A stretch of DNA of 64,000 nt from Kribbella steppae (GCF_004342025.1 NZ_SLWN01000006.1:248001-312000); one strand, 5' to 3'; counted from the first letter of the stretch, positions 1-9,073 are shown. Translations and numbers: made by a program. Notes: generated from the letters alone by a model not told the origin.

Positions 1-31
1 ATCTGCGCCTAGACGAGTCTGGGGAGTGAGG

Positions 32-976
32 ATGCGCAACCGAGTGGGCCGTGGACTGGTGGTCCTGGGCGCCGTACTCGCACTGCTGATGGCCGTCCCC
101 GCCACGACGGCCGCCGCCGACACGATCCACAGCGGCAACAGGGTCTGCAGCATGTACGTCAACTCGATCGGCTTCGGTGCCTACTGCAGCTCGGGCAAGT
201 ACTACATCCCGGGTGACGGGCCGCCTCCGCAGACCTGGCGGCAGAAGCTCAACGGCCGGCCCTTCATCCCGTGTCGCGACTTCGAGATCCCGAAGGGGAT
301 CCACCTGCCCCAGGCGCCGGAGGGCAAGACCTGGGTGCTCCGGATCACGATCACGGACTACAACCTGAACACCTACAACGGTGGCGCCGCCGCGCACCTC
401 GAGCGCGCGTACATCCCGGTGAACGAGGCCGAGCGCAACCAGTGCCCGTTCCCGGACTACATGGAGCAGTTCTGGTGGCGCTTCGAGAGCAACTACCCGC
501 CGCCGGCGCTGCAGGTCAAGCCGACGTTCACGCCGCGGGTCAACGTGCCTGCCTTCTTCTCGCTCACCGCCGAGAGTTCGATGGTGCTGCAGAACGACCC
601 GACGAAGGGTGAGCTGGACAGCGGGTTCTACGACCCCACCCACAACCTGACCATGCGAGGCATGGTCGTGGAGATGAAGGTCGATCCAGGTGACGGGACG
701 AAGCCGTTCACCTGCCTGATGGGCGCGACGCCGGTCGACGATGCGGACGGGTACGACGAGACGAAGGACCCGTTCAACCAGATGAGCACCTGCAAGCACA
801 CGTACGAGCGGTCCAGTGCCAACCAGCCGGACGGTATGTACACGGTGAAGCTGACGATCACCTGGGAAGTCTCGTACTGGGTCGGACAGCAGGGCGGTTG
901 GGAGCCGATCGGCAAGGCCAACGTCCATGCGGTACAGCGGTTGCCTGTGCAGGAAGCGCAGGCGATCGGTGGGTAA
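32..976 (+). CDS. Secreted PKD-like hypothetical protein
   Basis: The product is exported: after MRNR there is a hydrophobic stretch of about 20 residues ending in an Ala-rich cleavage site (TTAAAAD, near residue 30). The mature part has paired Cys residues. Its C-terminal third reads DPGDGT...HTY...YTVKLTITW, which resembles a PKD/Ig-like beta sandwich. I chose the ATG at 32 because GGGGAG ends 5 nt upstream; an in-frame GTG lies at 26. A TAG at 10-12 probably ends an upstream gene. The next gene (LysM/BTAD protein) follows after 24 nt, so the two are probably co-transcribed. In actinobacteria such pairs often sit at the end of Tad-pilus loci, but no pilus gene is visible here, so that link is an inference. 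Biochemical function unknown. Confidence 0.8.
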   Translation: MRNRVGRGLVVLGAVLALLMAVPATTAAADTIHSGNRVCSMYVNSIGFGAYCSSGKYYIPGDGPPPQTWRQKLNGRPFIPCRDFEIPKGIHLPQAPEGKTWVLRITITDYNLNTYNGGAAAHLERAYIPVNEAERNQCPFPDYMEQFWWRFESNYPPPALQVKPTFTPRVNVPAFFSLTAESSMVLQNDPTKGELDSGFYDPTHNLTMRGMVVEMKVDPGDGTKPFTCLMGATPVDDADGYDETKDPFNQMSTCKHTYERSSANQPDGMYTVKLTITWEVSYWVGQQGGWEPIGKANVHAVQRLPVQEAQAIGG

Positions 977-1000
977 CGGTGGGGACCTGGAGGGACCACG

Positions 1001-4000
1001 ATGGTGAAGACGAATGAGCCGGTGCGGGCGGCGCGGTTGCCGCAGCGGCGGTCGGGGAGTCCGGGCGCGGACCGGCTGAAGGGCTTTGTCGCGCTGCTCG
1101 CGGTCCTGGCGATCGTCGGCGGTGTTCCGTACGTGCTGCTGCGGTTCTTCGGTACGCCGTGGCCGGAGCAGATGCCGAGTCGCGACGTACTGTTCAGCGA
1201 GCTGAGCGTCGAGACCGTTCTCGGCATCATCGCGGTCGTCATCTGGATCGCGTGGCTGCACTTCGTCATCTGCCTGATCGCGGAGGCGGTGGCCGAGATC
1301 CGCGGCCATGGTCTGTCGCCACGCATCCCACTCGGCGGCGGCTCGCAGAGCCTCGCCCGCCGGTTGATCTCCACCGTCGTCCTGATCGGTGCGGCCGCGA
1401 GTGTCAGCCTGCCGGTCGCGAACGCGGTGACCACCACGCACACCGGCACTCCGACGGTCGCGACGGCGACGCAGGACGGTGACCAGGGCTCGCGCGACAC
1501 CTTCCGGCAGACGGAGGCGCGCAGTTCGGTTCTCAGCGGCAACCAGGCCAAGACCACGCACACCGGCGTACGGACCAACAGCGACGACAAGGGCCAGGTG
1601 ATCAAGTACACCGAGGTCCGCCCGCCGCAGGGCCGCAACTACGACTGCCTGTGGGACATCGCCGAGCGCTACCTGGGTGAGGGTCGCCGCTACAAGGAGA
1701 TCTACGAGCTCAACAAGAACAAGCTGCAGCCCGACGGCCGCCGGCTGACCAACCCGGACCTCATCCTGCCGGGCTGGCAGGTCCGCCTGCCCGCCGACGC
1801 CAAGGGCGCCGGGGTGCACACGGTCCGGGTGAAGATCGACCACACCACCACCGGTACGACGGTCAGCCAGGGCACCAAATCGACGACGTCGACCGGTACC
1901 AAGACCTCGACCTCGACGGGTACCAAGACCACCACCGGCACGGGTACGACGTCCGGCACCAAGACCCAGCCGGGTCCGGGCAGCCGCTGGTCCGAGCAGG
2001 GCACCGAGGCGGGTTCGTCGATCAGCATCGGCAGCGCGACCAAGGACCCGGGGGCGAAAACCGTGAAGCCGGGCGAGCCGGGCATCTCGGTCGCTCCGCA
2101 CGTTCCTGGTACGACGCAGTCCGAGCCGGGCGACCCGGCAGCCGGCGGCACCAAGGTGCCTGAGCCGGTGCAGGTCGCGGTCGATGACGGCTTCGACGCG
2201 ACCCAGGCCGGGATCTACGGCTTCGGTGCCACCCTGCTCGCGGCCGGTCTCGCGCTGGCGCTGAAGCGGCGCCGCGGTTGGGCGCAGGGCCCCGGTCCGA
2301 AGGCGGCCGGGCACCGGCAGACCGAGATCGGTCTGCGGCTCGCGTCGGACGTCCCGACCGCTCAGTTCGTCGATAACGCGCTGCGGCAGCTCGGTGCCGA
2401 CATGACTCAGGCGAACCGGCCGATGCCGAAGGTCGTCGCCGCGCTGGTGACGGACCGCGCGCTCACCCTCGTGCTCGACCCGTACGAGGCGCAGACCCCG
2501 CCGCCCGCGCCGTGGCAGATCATTGCTGACGGCACCCGTTGGACGCTCCGCCGGGCGTACGCGCCCACTGGTGAGGTCACCGCGCCGGCGCCGTACCCGA
2601 CCCTGGTCACCCTCGGGCGGAACGCCGACGGCGCGACCGTCCTGGTCGACCTGGACACCGCGAACGGGATCGTCAGCTTCGGCGGTGTGAACAACCCGTC
2701 CCGTGACGTGGTCGGTTCGCTCGCGGTCGAGCTGGCGACCAACCTGTGGTCGGAGGGTGCGCACGTCAGCATGGTCGGGTTCGGCGACGACCTGTCCTCG
2801 CTGGCGCCGTCCCGGTTGAGCTACTGGGTCCGGCTCGACGACGCGATCGCCCAGGTCACTCGTCGTACCGAGGCGCAGGTGCAAGCCTGTGGGCGGCGCA
2901 ACGTGGGCTCGGTGGCCGAGGCCCGGATGGCCTACCCGGACGCGGCGTTGTGGGGTGCGGAGATCATCTTCATGTCCGCGCCGCCGTCGCCGGAGGAGCA
3001 GGACCAGCTGAACCGGCTGGCCGCGGACCACCGGCGCACCATCGCCGTGGTCGTGGTCGGCGACGTGATCAGCTCGCCGTGGCGGTTCGTGGTGGACGAG
3101 AAGAACCAGGCCGTCTGCCGGCTGCTCGGGCTCGAGGTCGATGCCCACAGCATCAATCCGGCACAGTTCGCCGACCTGGTCGCGCTGTTCGAGGCGGCCG
3201 AGTCCGACTCGCTGGACAAGCGCCGGGCCGAGCAGGACATGCCGGCGTACGAGTTCTCCACCACGGATCTCAGCCTGCCCGCGCCGGTCGAGGTGGACCT
3301 GCTCGGGCCGGTCGAGGTGGACGCCCGCGGCGGCATCGACGACGGCCGGATCCAGCTGTCGACCGAGATCATCGCGTTCCTGGCCAGCCAGGACTACGGC
3401 GTCCACCCGAACGTGCTCGCAGGTGCGATCTGGCCGCGCGGTATCAGCGAGGAGCTGCGGGACTCGGCGCTCGAGCACACCCGCCGCTGGGTCGGTGTCG
3501 ACGCGATGTACGCCGACGAGTCCGGCCGCTGGATGCTGAACCGCAGCGTGGTCCGGGTCGACTGGGACGTGTTCCGGACGCTGGCCAAGCAGGCGACGAT
3601 GATGGACGACCCGCGCGGGCCGCTGTCGACGGCGCTGAGCCTGGTGCACGGCCCCGCCTGGTCGAACCTGCCGGCCGGCCGGTACTCGTGGCTCGCCGCC
3701 TCGGGTATCGAGCGCCGGATGGCGGAGGCGGTCGTCGACGCCGCGCTCAAGCTGGCGGAGGCTTCGCTCAGCCACAACGACGGCGGCCTGGCCCGCACGG
3801 CTCTCCAGACCGGCCTCAGCTTCTCGCCGGCCTCGGAGGAACTGTGGCGAGCCACCCTCCGCCTGGCCTCCCACTTCGGTACGTCGGCCGACGTCACGAA
3901 CGTGGCCAGCCAGATGTACGCCGCCCTGACCCGCCACGGCGGCCCCCGCGGCCCCGAAGCCGAGACGGACGCCCTGGTCGACGAACTCCTGCCGGGCTAC

Positions 4001-4024
4001 CACCGCCCGGCGGCAGTCGCCTGA
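1001..4024 (+). CDS. LysM and BTAD-domain membrane protein
   Basis: A 1007-residue multidomain membrane protein. Hydrophobic segments lie near residues 26-48, 68-92, 122-142 and 405-422. Between the third and fourth is a LysM-like module (about 205-262, with CLWDIAERYLG and the closing PGWQVRLP), followed by a low-complexity Thr/Gly/Lys linker of TGTKTSTSTGTKT type (about 285-325). The large C-terminal part, inside the cell if the topology is regular, ends in a winged-helix/TPR region like the bacterial transcriptional activator domain (about 770-1000). The start is set by GGAGGG 6 nt upstream. LysM would bind peptidoglycan and BTAD occurs in regulators, so a wall-sensing or assembly-scaffold role is possible but unproven. 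Genes of this layout are common next to actinobacterial Tad pilus clusters. Confidence 0.85.
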   Translation: MVKTNEPVRAARLPQRRSGSPGADRLKGFVALLAVLAIVGGVPYVLLRFFGTPWPEQMPSRDVLFSELSVETVLGIIAVVIWIAWLHFVICLIAEAVAEIRGHGLSPRIPLGGGSQSLARRLISTVVLIGAAASVSLPVANAVTTTHTGTPTVATATQDGDQGSRDTFRQTEARSSVLSGNQAKTTHTGVRTNSDDKGQVIKYTEVRPPQGRNYDCLWDIAERYLGEGRRYKEIYELNKNKLQPDGRRLTNPDLILPGWQVRLPADAKGAGVHTVRVKIDHTTTGTTVSQGTKSTTSTGTKTSTSTGTKTTTGTGTTSGTKTQPGPGSRWSEQGTEAGSSISIGSATKDPGAKTVKPGEPGISVAPHVPGTTQSEPGDPAAGGTKVPEPVQVAVDDGFDATQAGIYGFGATLLAAGLALALKRRRGWAQGPGPKAAGHRQTEIGLRLASDVPTAQFVDNALRQLGADMTQANRPMPKVVAALVTDRALTLVLDPYEAQTPPPAPWQIIADGTRWTLRRAYAPTGEVTAPAPYPTLVTLGRNADGATVLVDLDTANGIVSFGGVNNPSRDVVGSLAVELATNLWSEGAHVSMVGFGDDLSSLAPSRLSYWVRLDDAIAQVTRRTEAQVQACGRRNVGSVAEARMAYPDAALWGAEIIFMSAPPSPEEQDQLNRLAADHRRTIAVVVVGDVISSPWRFVVDEKNQAVCRLLGLEVDAHSINPAQFADLVALFEAAESDSLDKRRAEQDMPAYEFSTTDLSLPAPVEVDLLGPVEVDARGGIDDGRIQLSTEIIAFLASQDYGVHPNVLAGAIWPRGISEELRDSALEHTRRWVGVDAMYADESGRWMLNRSVVRVDWDVFRTLAKQATMMDDPRGPLSTALSLVHGPAWSNLPAGRYSWLAASGIERRMAEAVVDAALKLAEASLSHNDGGLARTALQTGLSFSPASEELWRATLRLASHFGTSADVTNVASQMYAALTRHGGPRGPEAETDALVDELLPGYHRPAAVA

Positions 4025-4036
4025 CCCGCCGAACGA

Positions 4037-4076
4037 AACCGCCCTGAACGCCGGATCACCGGAGTACAGGGCGGTT
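4037..4076. terminator. Bidirectional terminator between convergent genes
   Basis: Arms AACCGCCCTG (4037-4046) and CAGGGCGGTT (4067-4076) pair over 10 bp. The 20-nt loop holds a small inner CCGG-ATCA-CCGG hairpin. It lies exactly between the stops of the LysM/BTAD gene and the metallopeptidase gene, so it can serve both strands. Confidence 0.8.
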
Positions 4077-4087
4077 CGTCGTACTGA

Positions 4088-4984
4088 CTAGAGAGCGTCG
4101 GCGGACCAGGTGTCGCAGGCGGTCATGTCGCCGGAGTCCATGCCGGTCTTGAACCACCTCATGCGTTGCTCGGCGGTGCCGTGGCTGAAGCTTTCCGGGT
4201 TGACCTGGCCCTGGGTCTTCTCCTGGATGCGGTCGTCACCGACCGCCGCGGCGGCGTCGAGACCGCGGGCGATGTCGTCCTCGGTGAGGCCGCTGATGAA
4301 GGTGTCGCCGTCCTTGTCCGGGACGGTGGTGGCGTGGTTGGTCCAGATCCCGGCCAGACAGTCGGCCTGGAGTTCGGAGCGGACCGCGTCTGATGTCGGC
4401 CCGTTGCGGGTCTTGATCCGGCCGAGGATGCCGTAGAGGTTCTGGATGTGGTGGCCGTACTCGTGCGCCACGACGTACGCCTCGGCGAAGTTGCCGCCCT
4501 TGGCGCCCAGCTCGGTCTGCAGCGTCTGGAAGAACCCGATGTCCAGGTACACGCGCTTGTCGCCCGGGCAGTAGAACGGCCCGACCGCGCTGGTCGCCGG
4601 TCCGCAGGCGGTGTTGACCGAGCCGTCGAAGACCCGCATCGGTGCCCGGGTGTACTTCTTGCCCCGGCGCGGCAGCTCGGCGGCCCAGAACCCCTCGATC
4701 GAGTTCTGGTAGAAGACGAACCGGCAGTCCGGGTTGTTCTGCAGGTCTGTGCCCTTCTTGCACGAGTCCAGGTTGCCGGCCGCGGTGTTGCGTACCGTCG
4801 GCTCCTCGCTGCCCCCGTCACCGCCGGGTACGCCGTTCAGCAGCAGGATCACCACGAGCAGGATGATGCCGCCGATCCCGCCACCGATCGGGATCATGCC
4901 GCCAGGCCGCAATCCGCCGCCGCCACTACCGCGGGTGTCCTCGACCCCACTGGTGTCGAGATCCGCATCCGGATTGAATTTCAC
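4088..4984 (-). CDS. Neutral zinc metallopeptidase (YpfJ family)
   Basis: A 298-residue membrane-anchored peptidase of the YpfJ type. After a polar, Gly-rich N-terminus there is one transmembrane segment (about residues 34-52, IGGIILLVVILLL). The catalytic domain carries the zinc motif HEYGHH (about 173-178) and downstream SELQADCLAGIW, where family members supply the third metal ligand. The length fits the family. The start is a GTG; an upstream Shine-Dalgarno is weak. The gene is convergent with the LysM/BTAD gene and shares a terminator with it. Substrate unknown; as the catalytic part follows the TM anchor it probably faces outward. Confidence 0.88.
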   Translation of the reverse strand: MKFNPDADLDTSGVEDTRGSGGGGLRPGGMIPIGGGIGGIILLVVILLLNGVPGGDGGSEEPTVRNTAAGNLDSCKKGTDLQNNPDCRFVFYQNSIEGFWAAELPRRGKKYTRAPMRVFDGSVNTACGPATSAVGPFYCPGDKRVYLDIGFFQTLQTELGAKGGNFAEAYVVAHEYGHHIQNLYGILGRIKTRNGPTSDAVRSELQADCLAGIWTNHATTVPDKDGDTFISGLTEDDIARGLDAAAAVGDDRIQEKTQGQVNPESFSHGTAEQRMRWFKTGMDSGDMTACDTWSADAL

Positions 4985-5404
4985 CTGAGTTGTCGCGGGG
5001 TAGCCCCGTTGTTCAGGGTGGGGAGGAACCGCGACTCCCTCCCTTCGGAGACTGGGGACTGTCGGTCCCGAGTGATTGGGTAGGCGGCATGTCTCAGTTC
5101 CGCAGGTACCCGACCCTCATGCAGCGGGCCACGTTGCTGGAACAGCGTGGGCGTAGTCGATACGTCTGCGGACGGGCCGTCAGCGCACGCCGAGAGACGC
5201 CCGTACGGGTCTCGTCGTAGCGTCGACCTCAACACGCTGCCTCCGCGGAGTCGTCGGAATCCCCATCCTTCGGGACGGGCAGGACATCGGAGCACATAGA
5301 CTAGACCTCGGTGCGGGGATTCCTGCCGTGTCGTGACGCAGTGCTGCCGACCCGCCACAGACCGACCCCGACCGCCCCTCGAGCCTTAGGACGCCTGCCC
5401 CGCG
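4985..5404. other. 420-nt intergenic region with hairpins, function unassigned
   Basis: No convincing gene. Hairpins visible: CGGGG-TAG-CCCCG (4996-5008); a long one with GGGTA/TACCC and GCGG/CCGC arms (5078-5111); and GAGA/TCTC plus CCCG/CGGG arms (5194-5213). A TAGACT at 5297-5302 could be a -10 for the ABC-F gene, with a leader of about 100 nt. I could not match the region to RNase P, tmRNA, SRP RNA or a riboswitch family I know. Confidence 0.5.
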
Positions 5405-7003
5405 ATGATCACTGTCTCCAACCTCGAGGTCCGTGTGGGCGCCCGTCAGTTGCTCGCACCTGCTTCGTTCCGGGTCGGGCCGGGCGACAAGGTGGGTCTG
5501 GTCGGCCGGAACGGCGCCGGCAAGACCACGCTGACCAAGATCCTGGCCGGCGAGGGCCTGCCGGCGAGCGGCTCGGTCAACTCCTCCGGCGACATCGGCT
5601 ATCTCCCGCAGGACCCGCGCACGGGCGACCTCGAAGTACTGGCACGGGATCGGATCCTGTCCGCCCGCGGTCTGGACGAGGTCGTCCGGCGGATGCGCAG
5701 CGCCGAGAAGTCGATGGCCAGCGCGGACGAGAAGACCCGCGCGAAGGGTATGCGGCGGTATGAGCGGGCCGAGGCGGATCTGCACGCCGCCGGGGGCTAC
5801 GCGGCCGAGGCGGAGGCGGCCCGGATCGCGGCGAACCTCGGACTGCCGGACCGGGTGCTGGGGCAACCACTGAACACGCTGTCCGGTGGTCAGCGCCGCC
5901 GCGTCGAGCTGGCCCGGATCCTGTTCTCGCAGGCGGAGACGCTGCTGCTGGACGAGCCGACCAACCACCTCGATGCCGACTCGATCGTCTGGCTGCGCGA
6001 CTTCCTCAAGTCGTACGGCGGTGGCGTGATCATGATCAGCCACGACGTGAACCTGCTCGAGGAGACCGTCACCCGGGTCTTCCACCTGGACGCGAACAGG
6101 GCCGAGATCGACGTCTACAACGTCGGCTGGAAGGCGTACCTGACCCAGCGGGAGACCGACGAGCGGCGCCGCAAGCGGGAGCGGGCGAACGCGGAGAAGA
6201 AGGCCGGCCAGCTGGTCGACCAGGCGAACAAGATGCGCGCCAAGGCGACCAAGGCGGCCGCGGCCCAGCAGATGTTGCGGCGGGCCGAGCGGCTGATGTC
6301 CGAGCTCGAGGGCGAGCGCAAGACCGATCGCGTCGCGAAGATCGCGTTCCCGACGCCGGCGCCGTGCGGCAAGACGCCGCTGATGGCCCGCGAACTGTCC
6401 AAGTCGTACGGCTCGCTGGAGATCTTCACCGACGTCGACCTGGCCATCGACCGGGGCTCGCGGGTCGTCGTACTCGGACTGAACGGTGCCGGGAAGACCA
6501 CGCTGCTGCGGGTGCTGTCCGGGATCGAGAAGTCCGACACCGGCGACGTGATCGACGGGCACGGGCTCAAGCTCGGGTACTACGCGCAGGAGCACGAGAC
6601 CCTGGACGTGAACCGGACCGTCCTGGAGAACATGAAGACCGCGGCGCCGGATCTCAACGAGACGCAGGCGCGGAGCGTGCTCGGTTCGTTCCTGTTCACC
6701 GGGGACGACGCGGACAAGCCGGCCCGGGTGTTGTCCGGTGGCGAGAAGACGCGGCTCGCGCTGGCGACCCTGGTGGTATCGGCGGCCAACGTGTTGCTGC
6801 TGGACGAGCCGACGAACAACCTGGATCCGGCTTCGCGGGCCGAGGTGCTGAACGCGATTCGCTCGTACACCGGTGCGATCGTGCTGGTGACCCACGACGA
6901 GGGCGCCGTCGAGGCGCTCGAGCCGGAGCGGGTCCTGCTGCTCCCGGACGGCGTCGAGGACCTCTGGTCCAACGACTACGCCGACCTGGTGTCGCTGGCC
7001 TGA
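5405..7003 (+). CDS. ABC-F family ATPase
   Basis: A soluble 532-residue protein with two ABC ATPase domains in tandem and no membrane segments. Domain 1 has Walker A GRNGAGKTT (34-42), signature LSGGQRRRVEL (about 159) and Walker B LLLDEPTNHLD. Domain 2 has LNGAGKTTL (about 356), LSGGEKTRL (about 443) and LLLDEPTNNLD. A charged helical linker of about 80 residues (about 220-300) separates them, as in ABC-F translation factors, which enter the ribosomal E site. Whether it is a housekeeping factor of EttA/Uup type or confers antibiotic protection cannot be told from sequence. The long upstream region could hold an attenuator, which is common for resistance-type ABC-F genes. Confidence 0.9.
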   Translation: MITVSNLEVRVGARQLLAPASFRVGPGDKVGLVGRNGAGKTTLTKILAGEGLPASGSVNSSGDIGYLPQDPRTGDLEVLARDRILSARGLDEVVRRMRSAEKSMASADEKTRAKGMRRYERAEADLHAAGGYAAEAEAARIAANLGLPDRVLGQPLNTLSGGQRRRVELARILFSQAETLLLDEPTNHLDADSIVWLRDFLKSYGGGVIMISHDVNLLEETVTRVFHLDANRAEIDVYNVGWKAYLTQRETDERRRKRERANAEKKAGQLVDQANKMRAKATKAAAAQQMLRRAERLMSELEGERKTDRVAKIAFPTPAPCGKTPLMARELSKSYGSLEIFTDVDLAIDRGSRVVVLGLNGAGKTTLLRVLSGIEKSDTGDVIDGHGLKLGYYAQEHETLDVNRTVLENMKTAAPDLNETQARSVLGSFLFTGDDADKPARVLSGGEKTRLALATLVVSAANVLLLDEPTNNLDPASRAEVLNAIRSYTGAIVLVTHDEGAVEALEPERVLLLPDGVEDLWSNDYADLVSLA

Positions 7004-7056
7004 GTGGGTTTCTCCACAGGTGATGTAGACCGCGTCGAAACGGGGTCCGTTTCGCG

Positions 7057-7069
7057 TATGTTCCTGGGC
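7057..7069 (+). promoter_or_regulatory. Leaderless-type -10 element of the enoyl-CoA hydratase gene
   Basis: TATGTT (7057-7062) lies 7 nt before the ATG at 7070, the spacing expected if transcription starts at the start codon. No Shine-Dalgarno precedes that ATG. No clear -35 is seen. Confidence 0.45.
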
Positions 7070-7840
7070 ATGAAGGAACTCGGATTGCGGTTGACGGTGG
7101 ACGGTCCGGTGGCGCGAGTCGTGCTGGACCGGCCGGAGGTGCGCAACGCACAGACTCCGGCGATGTGGCTGGCCTTGGCGGGCTTCGGTACGACGCTGCC
7201 ACCCGAGGTCCGCGTGGTCGTCGTGTCGGGGGAGGGGCCGTCGTTCTCGGCCGGACTCGACCGGCGGCTCATCATGGGTGAGAACGCCGACGGCGAGGAG
7301 CCGCTGCTCACGCTCGGGGCCAAACCTGCTGCCGAGGTCCACGAGACGATCGCCGCGTTCCAGGCCGGCTTCTCCTGGCTGCGACGCCCGGAAATCGTCA
7401 GCATCGCCGCGGTGCAAGGGCATGCGGTCGGTGCAGGATTCCAGCTGGCGCTGGCCTGTGACCTGCGGGTCGTGACGCCGGACGCCCGGTTCAGCATGCG
7501 CGAACCGGCTCTTGGCTTGGTCCCGGATCTGGGCGGAACCCAACCGCTCGTCCAACTCGTCGGCTACTCCCGCGCACTCGAGATCTGTGCGACCTCACGG
7601 TGGGTCGAGGCGGATGAGGCTAAAGAGCTTGGTCTGGCGAACATCGTCGTACCGGCTGAGGAGTTGGCCGACACGGTGAAGGATCTGTCCGAGGCGTTGC
7701 TGGCGCCGCTGCCGGGGGCGATCCGGGAGACGAAGGCGCTGCTGCTGGGTGCCGCGGATCGCCCGTACGAGGAGCAGTTGAAGGCCGAGCGGGAGGCTCA
7801 GGAGCGTCGGTTGAAGGAGTTGCTGGCGAGCTTCGGGTGA
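7070..7840 (+). CDS. Enoyl-CoA hydratase/isomerase family protein
   Basis: A 256-residue crotonase-fold protein. It hydrates or isomerises an enoyl-CoA thioester in the cytoplasm. The family's oxyanion-hole segments are present: SFSAGLDRRLIMG (about 60-72) and AVQGHAVGAGFQLALACDLR (about 112-131), followed by EPALGLVPDLGGTQPL around the second catalytic Glu position. I set the start at the ATG 7 nt after a TATGTT -10 element (leaderless); an in-frame ATG 12 nt upstream is an alternative. The acyl substrate cannot be inferred, and neither neighbour belongs to an obvious pathway. Confidence 0.88.
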   Translation: MKELGLRLTVDGPVARVVLDRPEVRNAQTPAMWLALAGFGTTLPPEVRVVVVSGEGPSFSAGLDRRLIMGENADGEEPLLTLGAKPAAEVHETIAAFQAGFSWLRRPEIVSIAAVQGHAVGAGFQLALACDLRVVTPDARFSMREPALGLVPDLGGTQPLVQLVGYSRALEICATSRWVEADEAKELGLANIVVPAEELADTVKDLSEALLAPLPGAIRETKALLLGAADRPYEEQLKAEREAQERRLKELLASFG

Positions 7841-7948
7841 GCTGATCGGCGAGCCAGCCGAGGAGGACGAGCAGCAAGACGGCGATCACGGAAACTACGA
7901 GTCGGACAAGCACGCTTCATCGTCGCCAGGCACTGCGCTCCCCGACAG

Positions 7949-8078
7949 TGGCAAGGATGCCGCTCTCCGATAGATTCTGGCCACTCATCCCACACCGGCA
8001 CTACGCGCGCTGTGCGGGGTTGGCGGAACCGCGACGCTCGTGGCAAGAATGACTATGTCGGTAGATTCTGGTCATGCA
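7949..8078 (+). repeat. Imperfect direct repeat of a promoter-like module
   Basis: Two copies of a module of about 35 bp, starting at 7949 and 8039, share GTGGCAAG-N-ATG, then C-G-N-TAGATTCTGG and a following CA/CAT. The second copy supplies TAGATT 6 nt before the AraC-family ATG at 8074. The first copy (TAGATT at 7971) has no start codon behind it. This is either a duplicated promoter or a pair of regulator sites. Confidence 0.5.
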
Positions 8079-9051
8079 TCGTGTGGCTGTCGTTGTTGCC
8101 GATCGGGTGAAGACGTTGGAGCTCGCGATCCCCGGCCAGGTGTTCGGGACGGCGCACTCACAGGACAAGCCCGCCGGGGCGGTCTTCGGCGCCCCGCTCT
8201 ACGAGGTGCTCATGTGTGGGGAGCGACCTGACCTCGTGGTGTGCGGCCGCGGCGGCGTGGAGCTGTTCCGGCTGACCGCGCCGCACGACCTGACGGAGGC
8301 CCTGACCGCCGACACAGTGGTCGTCCCGGGGACCCGTACGGACATCGTGCCGTCAGCTGAAGTGGTCGACGTCATTCGGCAGGCGCACGGCCGCGGCGCC
8401 AGGATCGCCTCGATCTGCTGCGGCGCTTACGTCCTGGCCGCCGCGGGGTTGCTCGACGGACGGCGAGCCACGACCCACTGGACCTCTGCCGGGGACTTCG
8501 CGCGGCGGTTCCCCCGGGTCGAGGTCGACCCGACCGTGCTGTTCGTCGATCACGGCGATGTGCTCACGTCGGCCGGGGCGGCGACCGGCCTCGACCTGTG
8601 CATCCACATGGTGCGCAACGACTTCGGGGCGGCGGTCGCTGCCGAAACCGCCCGCCATATCGTGATCCCGCCGCAGCGAGACGGGGACCAGGCGCAGTTC
8701 ATCGTTCACCGGGAGCCCACCGCCGACAGTGGCTCGCTCGAGCCGACGATGCGCTGGCTGCGTGACCGCGTCGGCGAGCCGTTGACGCTGTCCGACATCG
8801 CCCAACACGCGGCCATCAGCCCGCGCACCCTCAACCGCCGCTTCCGGGAACAGACCGGGTTGACGCCCTTGCAATGGCTCCTGACACAGCGGGTGCGTCA
8901 CGCCCAGGAGCTGCTGGAAACCACAGTGCTGTCGGTCGAGGACATCGCCAGACACTGTGGTTTCGGCACCGCGATCAATCTGCGCCAGCACTTCACGCGG
9001 CGGGTGCACATGTCCCCGCTGGCCTACCGCCGCGCCTTCCAGCCCCGCTGA
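8074..9051 (+). CDS. GlxA-type regulator (DJ-1/PfpI and AraC domains)
   Basis: A 325-residue transcription factor with two parts. The N-terminal DJ-1/PfpI (GATase1-like) domain covers about residues 1-170, with the nucleophile-elbow sequence SICCGAYVLAAAG. The C-terminal AraC double helix-turn-helix covers about 225-320 (SDIAQHAAISPRTLNRRF and VEDIARHCGFGTAINLRQHF, ending in P-x-x-YR). The order matches GlxA/FtrA regulators, whose GATase part senses a small molecule. TAGATT sits 6 nt upstream of the ATG, so the mRNA is probably leaderless. No divergent partner is adjacent, so the regulon is unknown. Confidence 0.9.
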   Translation: MHRVAVVVADRVKTLELAIPGQVFGTAHSQDKPAGAVFGAPLYEVLMCGERPDLVVCGRGGVELFRLTAPHDLTEALTADTVVVPGTRTDIVPSAEVVDVIRQAHGRGARIASICCGAYVLAAAGLLDGRRATTHWTSAGDFARRFPRVEVDPTVLFVDHGDVLTSAGAATGLDLCIHMVRNDFGAAVAAETARHIVIPPQRDGDQAQFIVHREPTADSGSLEPTMRWLRDRVGEPLTLSDIAQHAAISPRTLNRRFREQTGLTPLQWLLTQRVRHAQELLETTVLSVEDIARHCGFGTAINLRQHFTRRVHMSPLAYRRAFQPR

Positions 9052-9073
9052 CGAGGACGCCTTGCTCCAGGTC

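Noticed and set aside
1850..1965. Tandem ACC/GGT-type repeats inside the LysM/BTAD gene
   Set aside because: They encode the Thr/Gly/Lys linker and are imperfect. They are explained by protein low complexity, not a mobile or CRISPR element.
4985..5404. RNase P RNA, tmRNA, SRP RNA or a cyclic di-AMP riboswitch
   Set aside because: None of the invariant core sequences of these RNAs could be found on either strand. Left as an unassigned structured region.
5180..7555. A very long open frame on the minus strand across the ABC-F gene
   Set aside because: It is antisense to a complete ABC-F gene with intact Walker motifs. High GC content makes such frames open by chance, and its translation is low-complexity His/Gln/Arg-rich without a domain.
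7620..7913. A 97-codon minus-strand frame starting with a hydrophobic segment
   Set aside because: Most of it is antisense to the enoyl-CoA hydratase gene and turns Pro/Ser/Arg-rich after the first 25 codons. The GTG start has no ribosome site.
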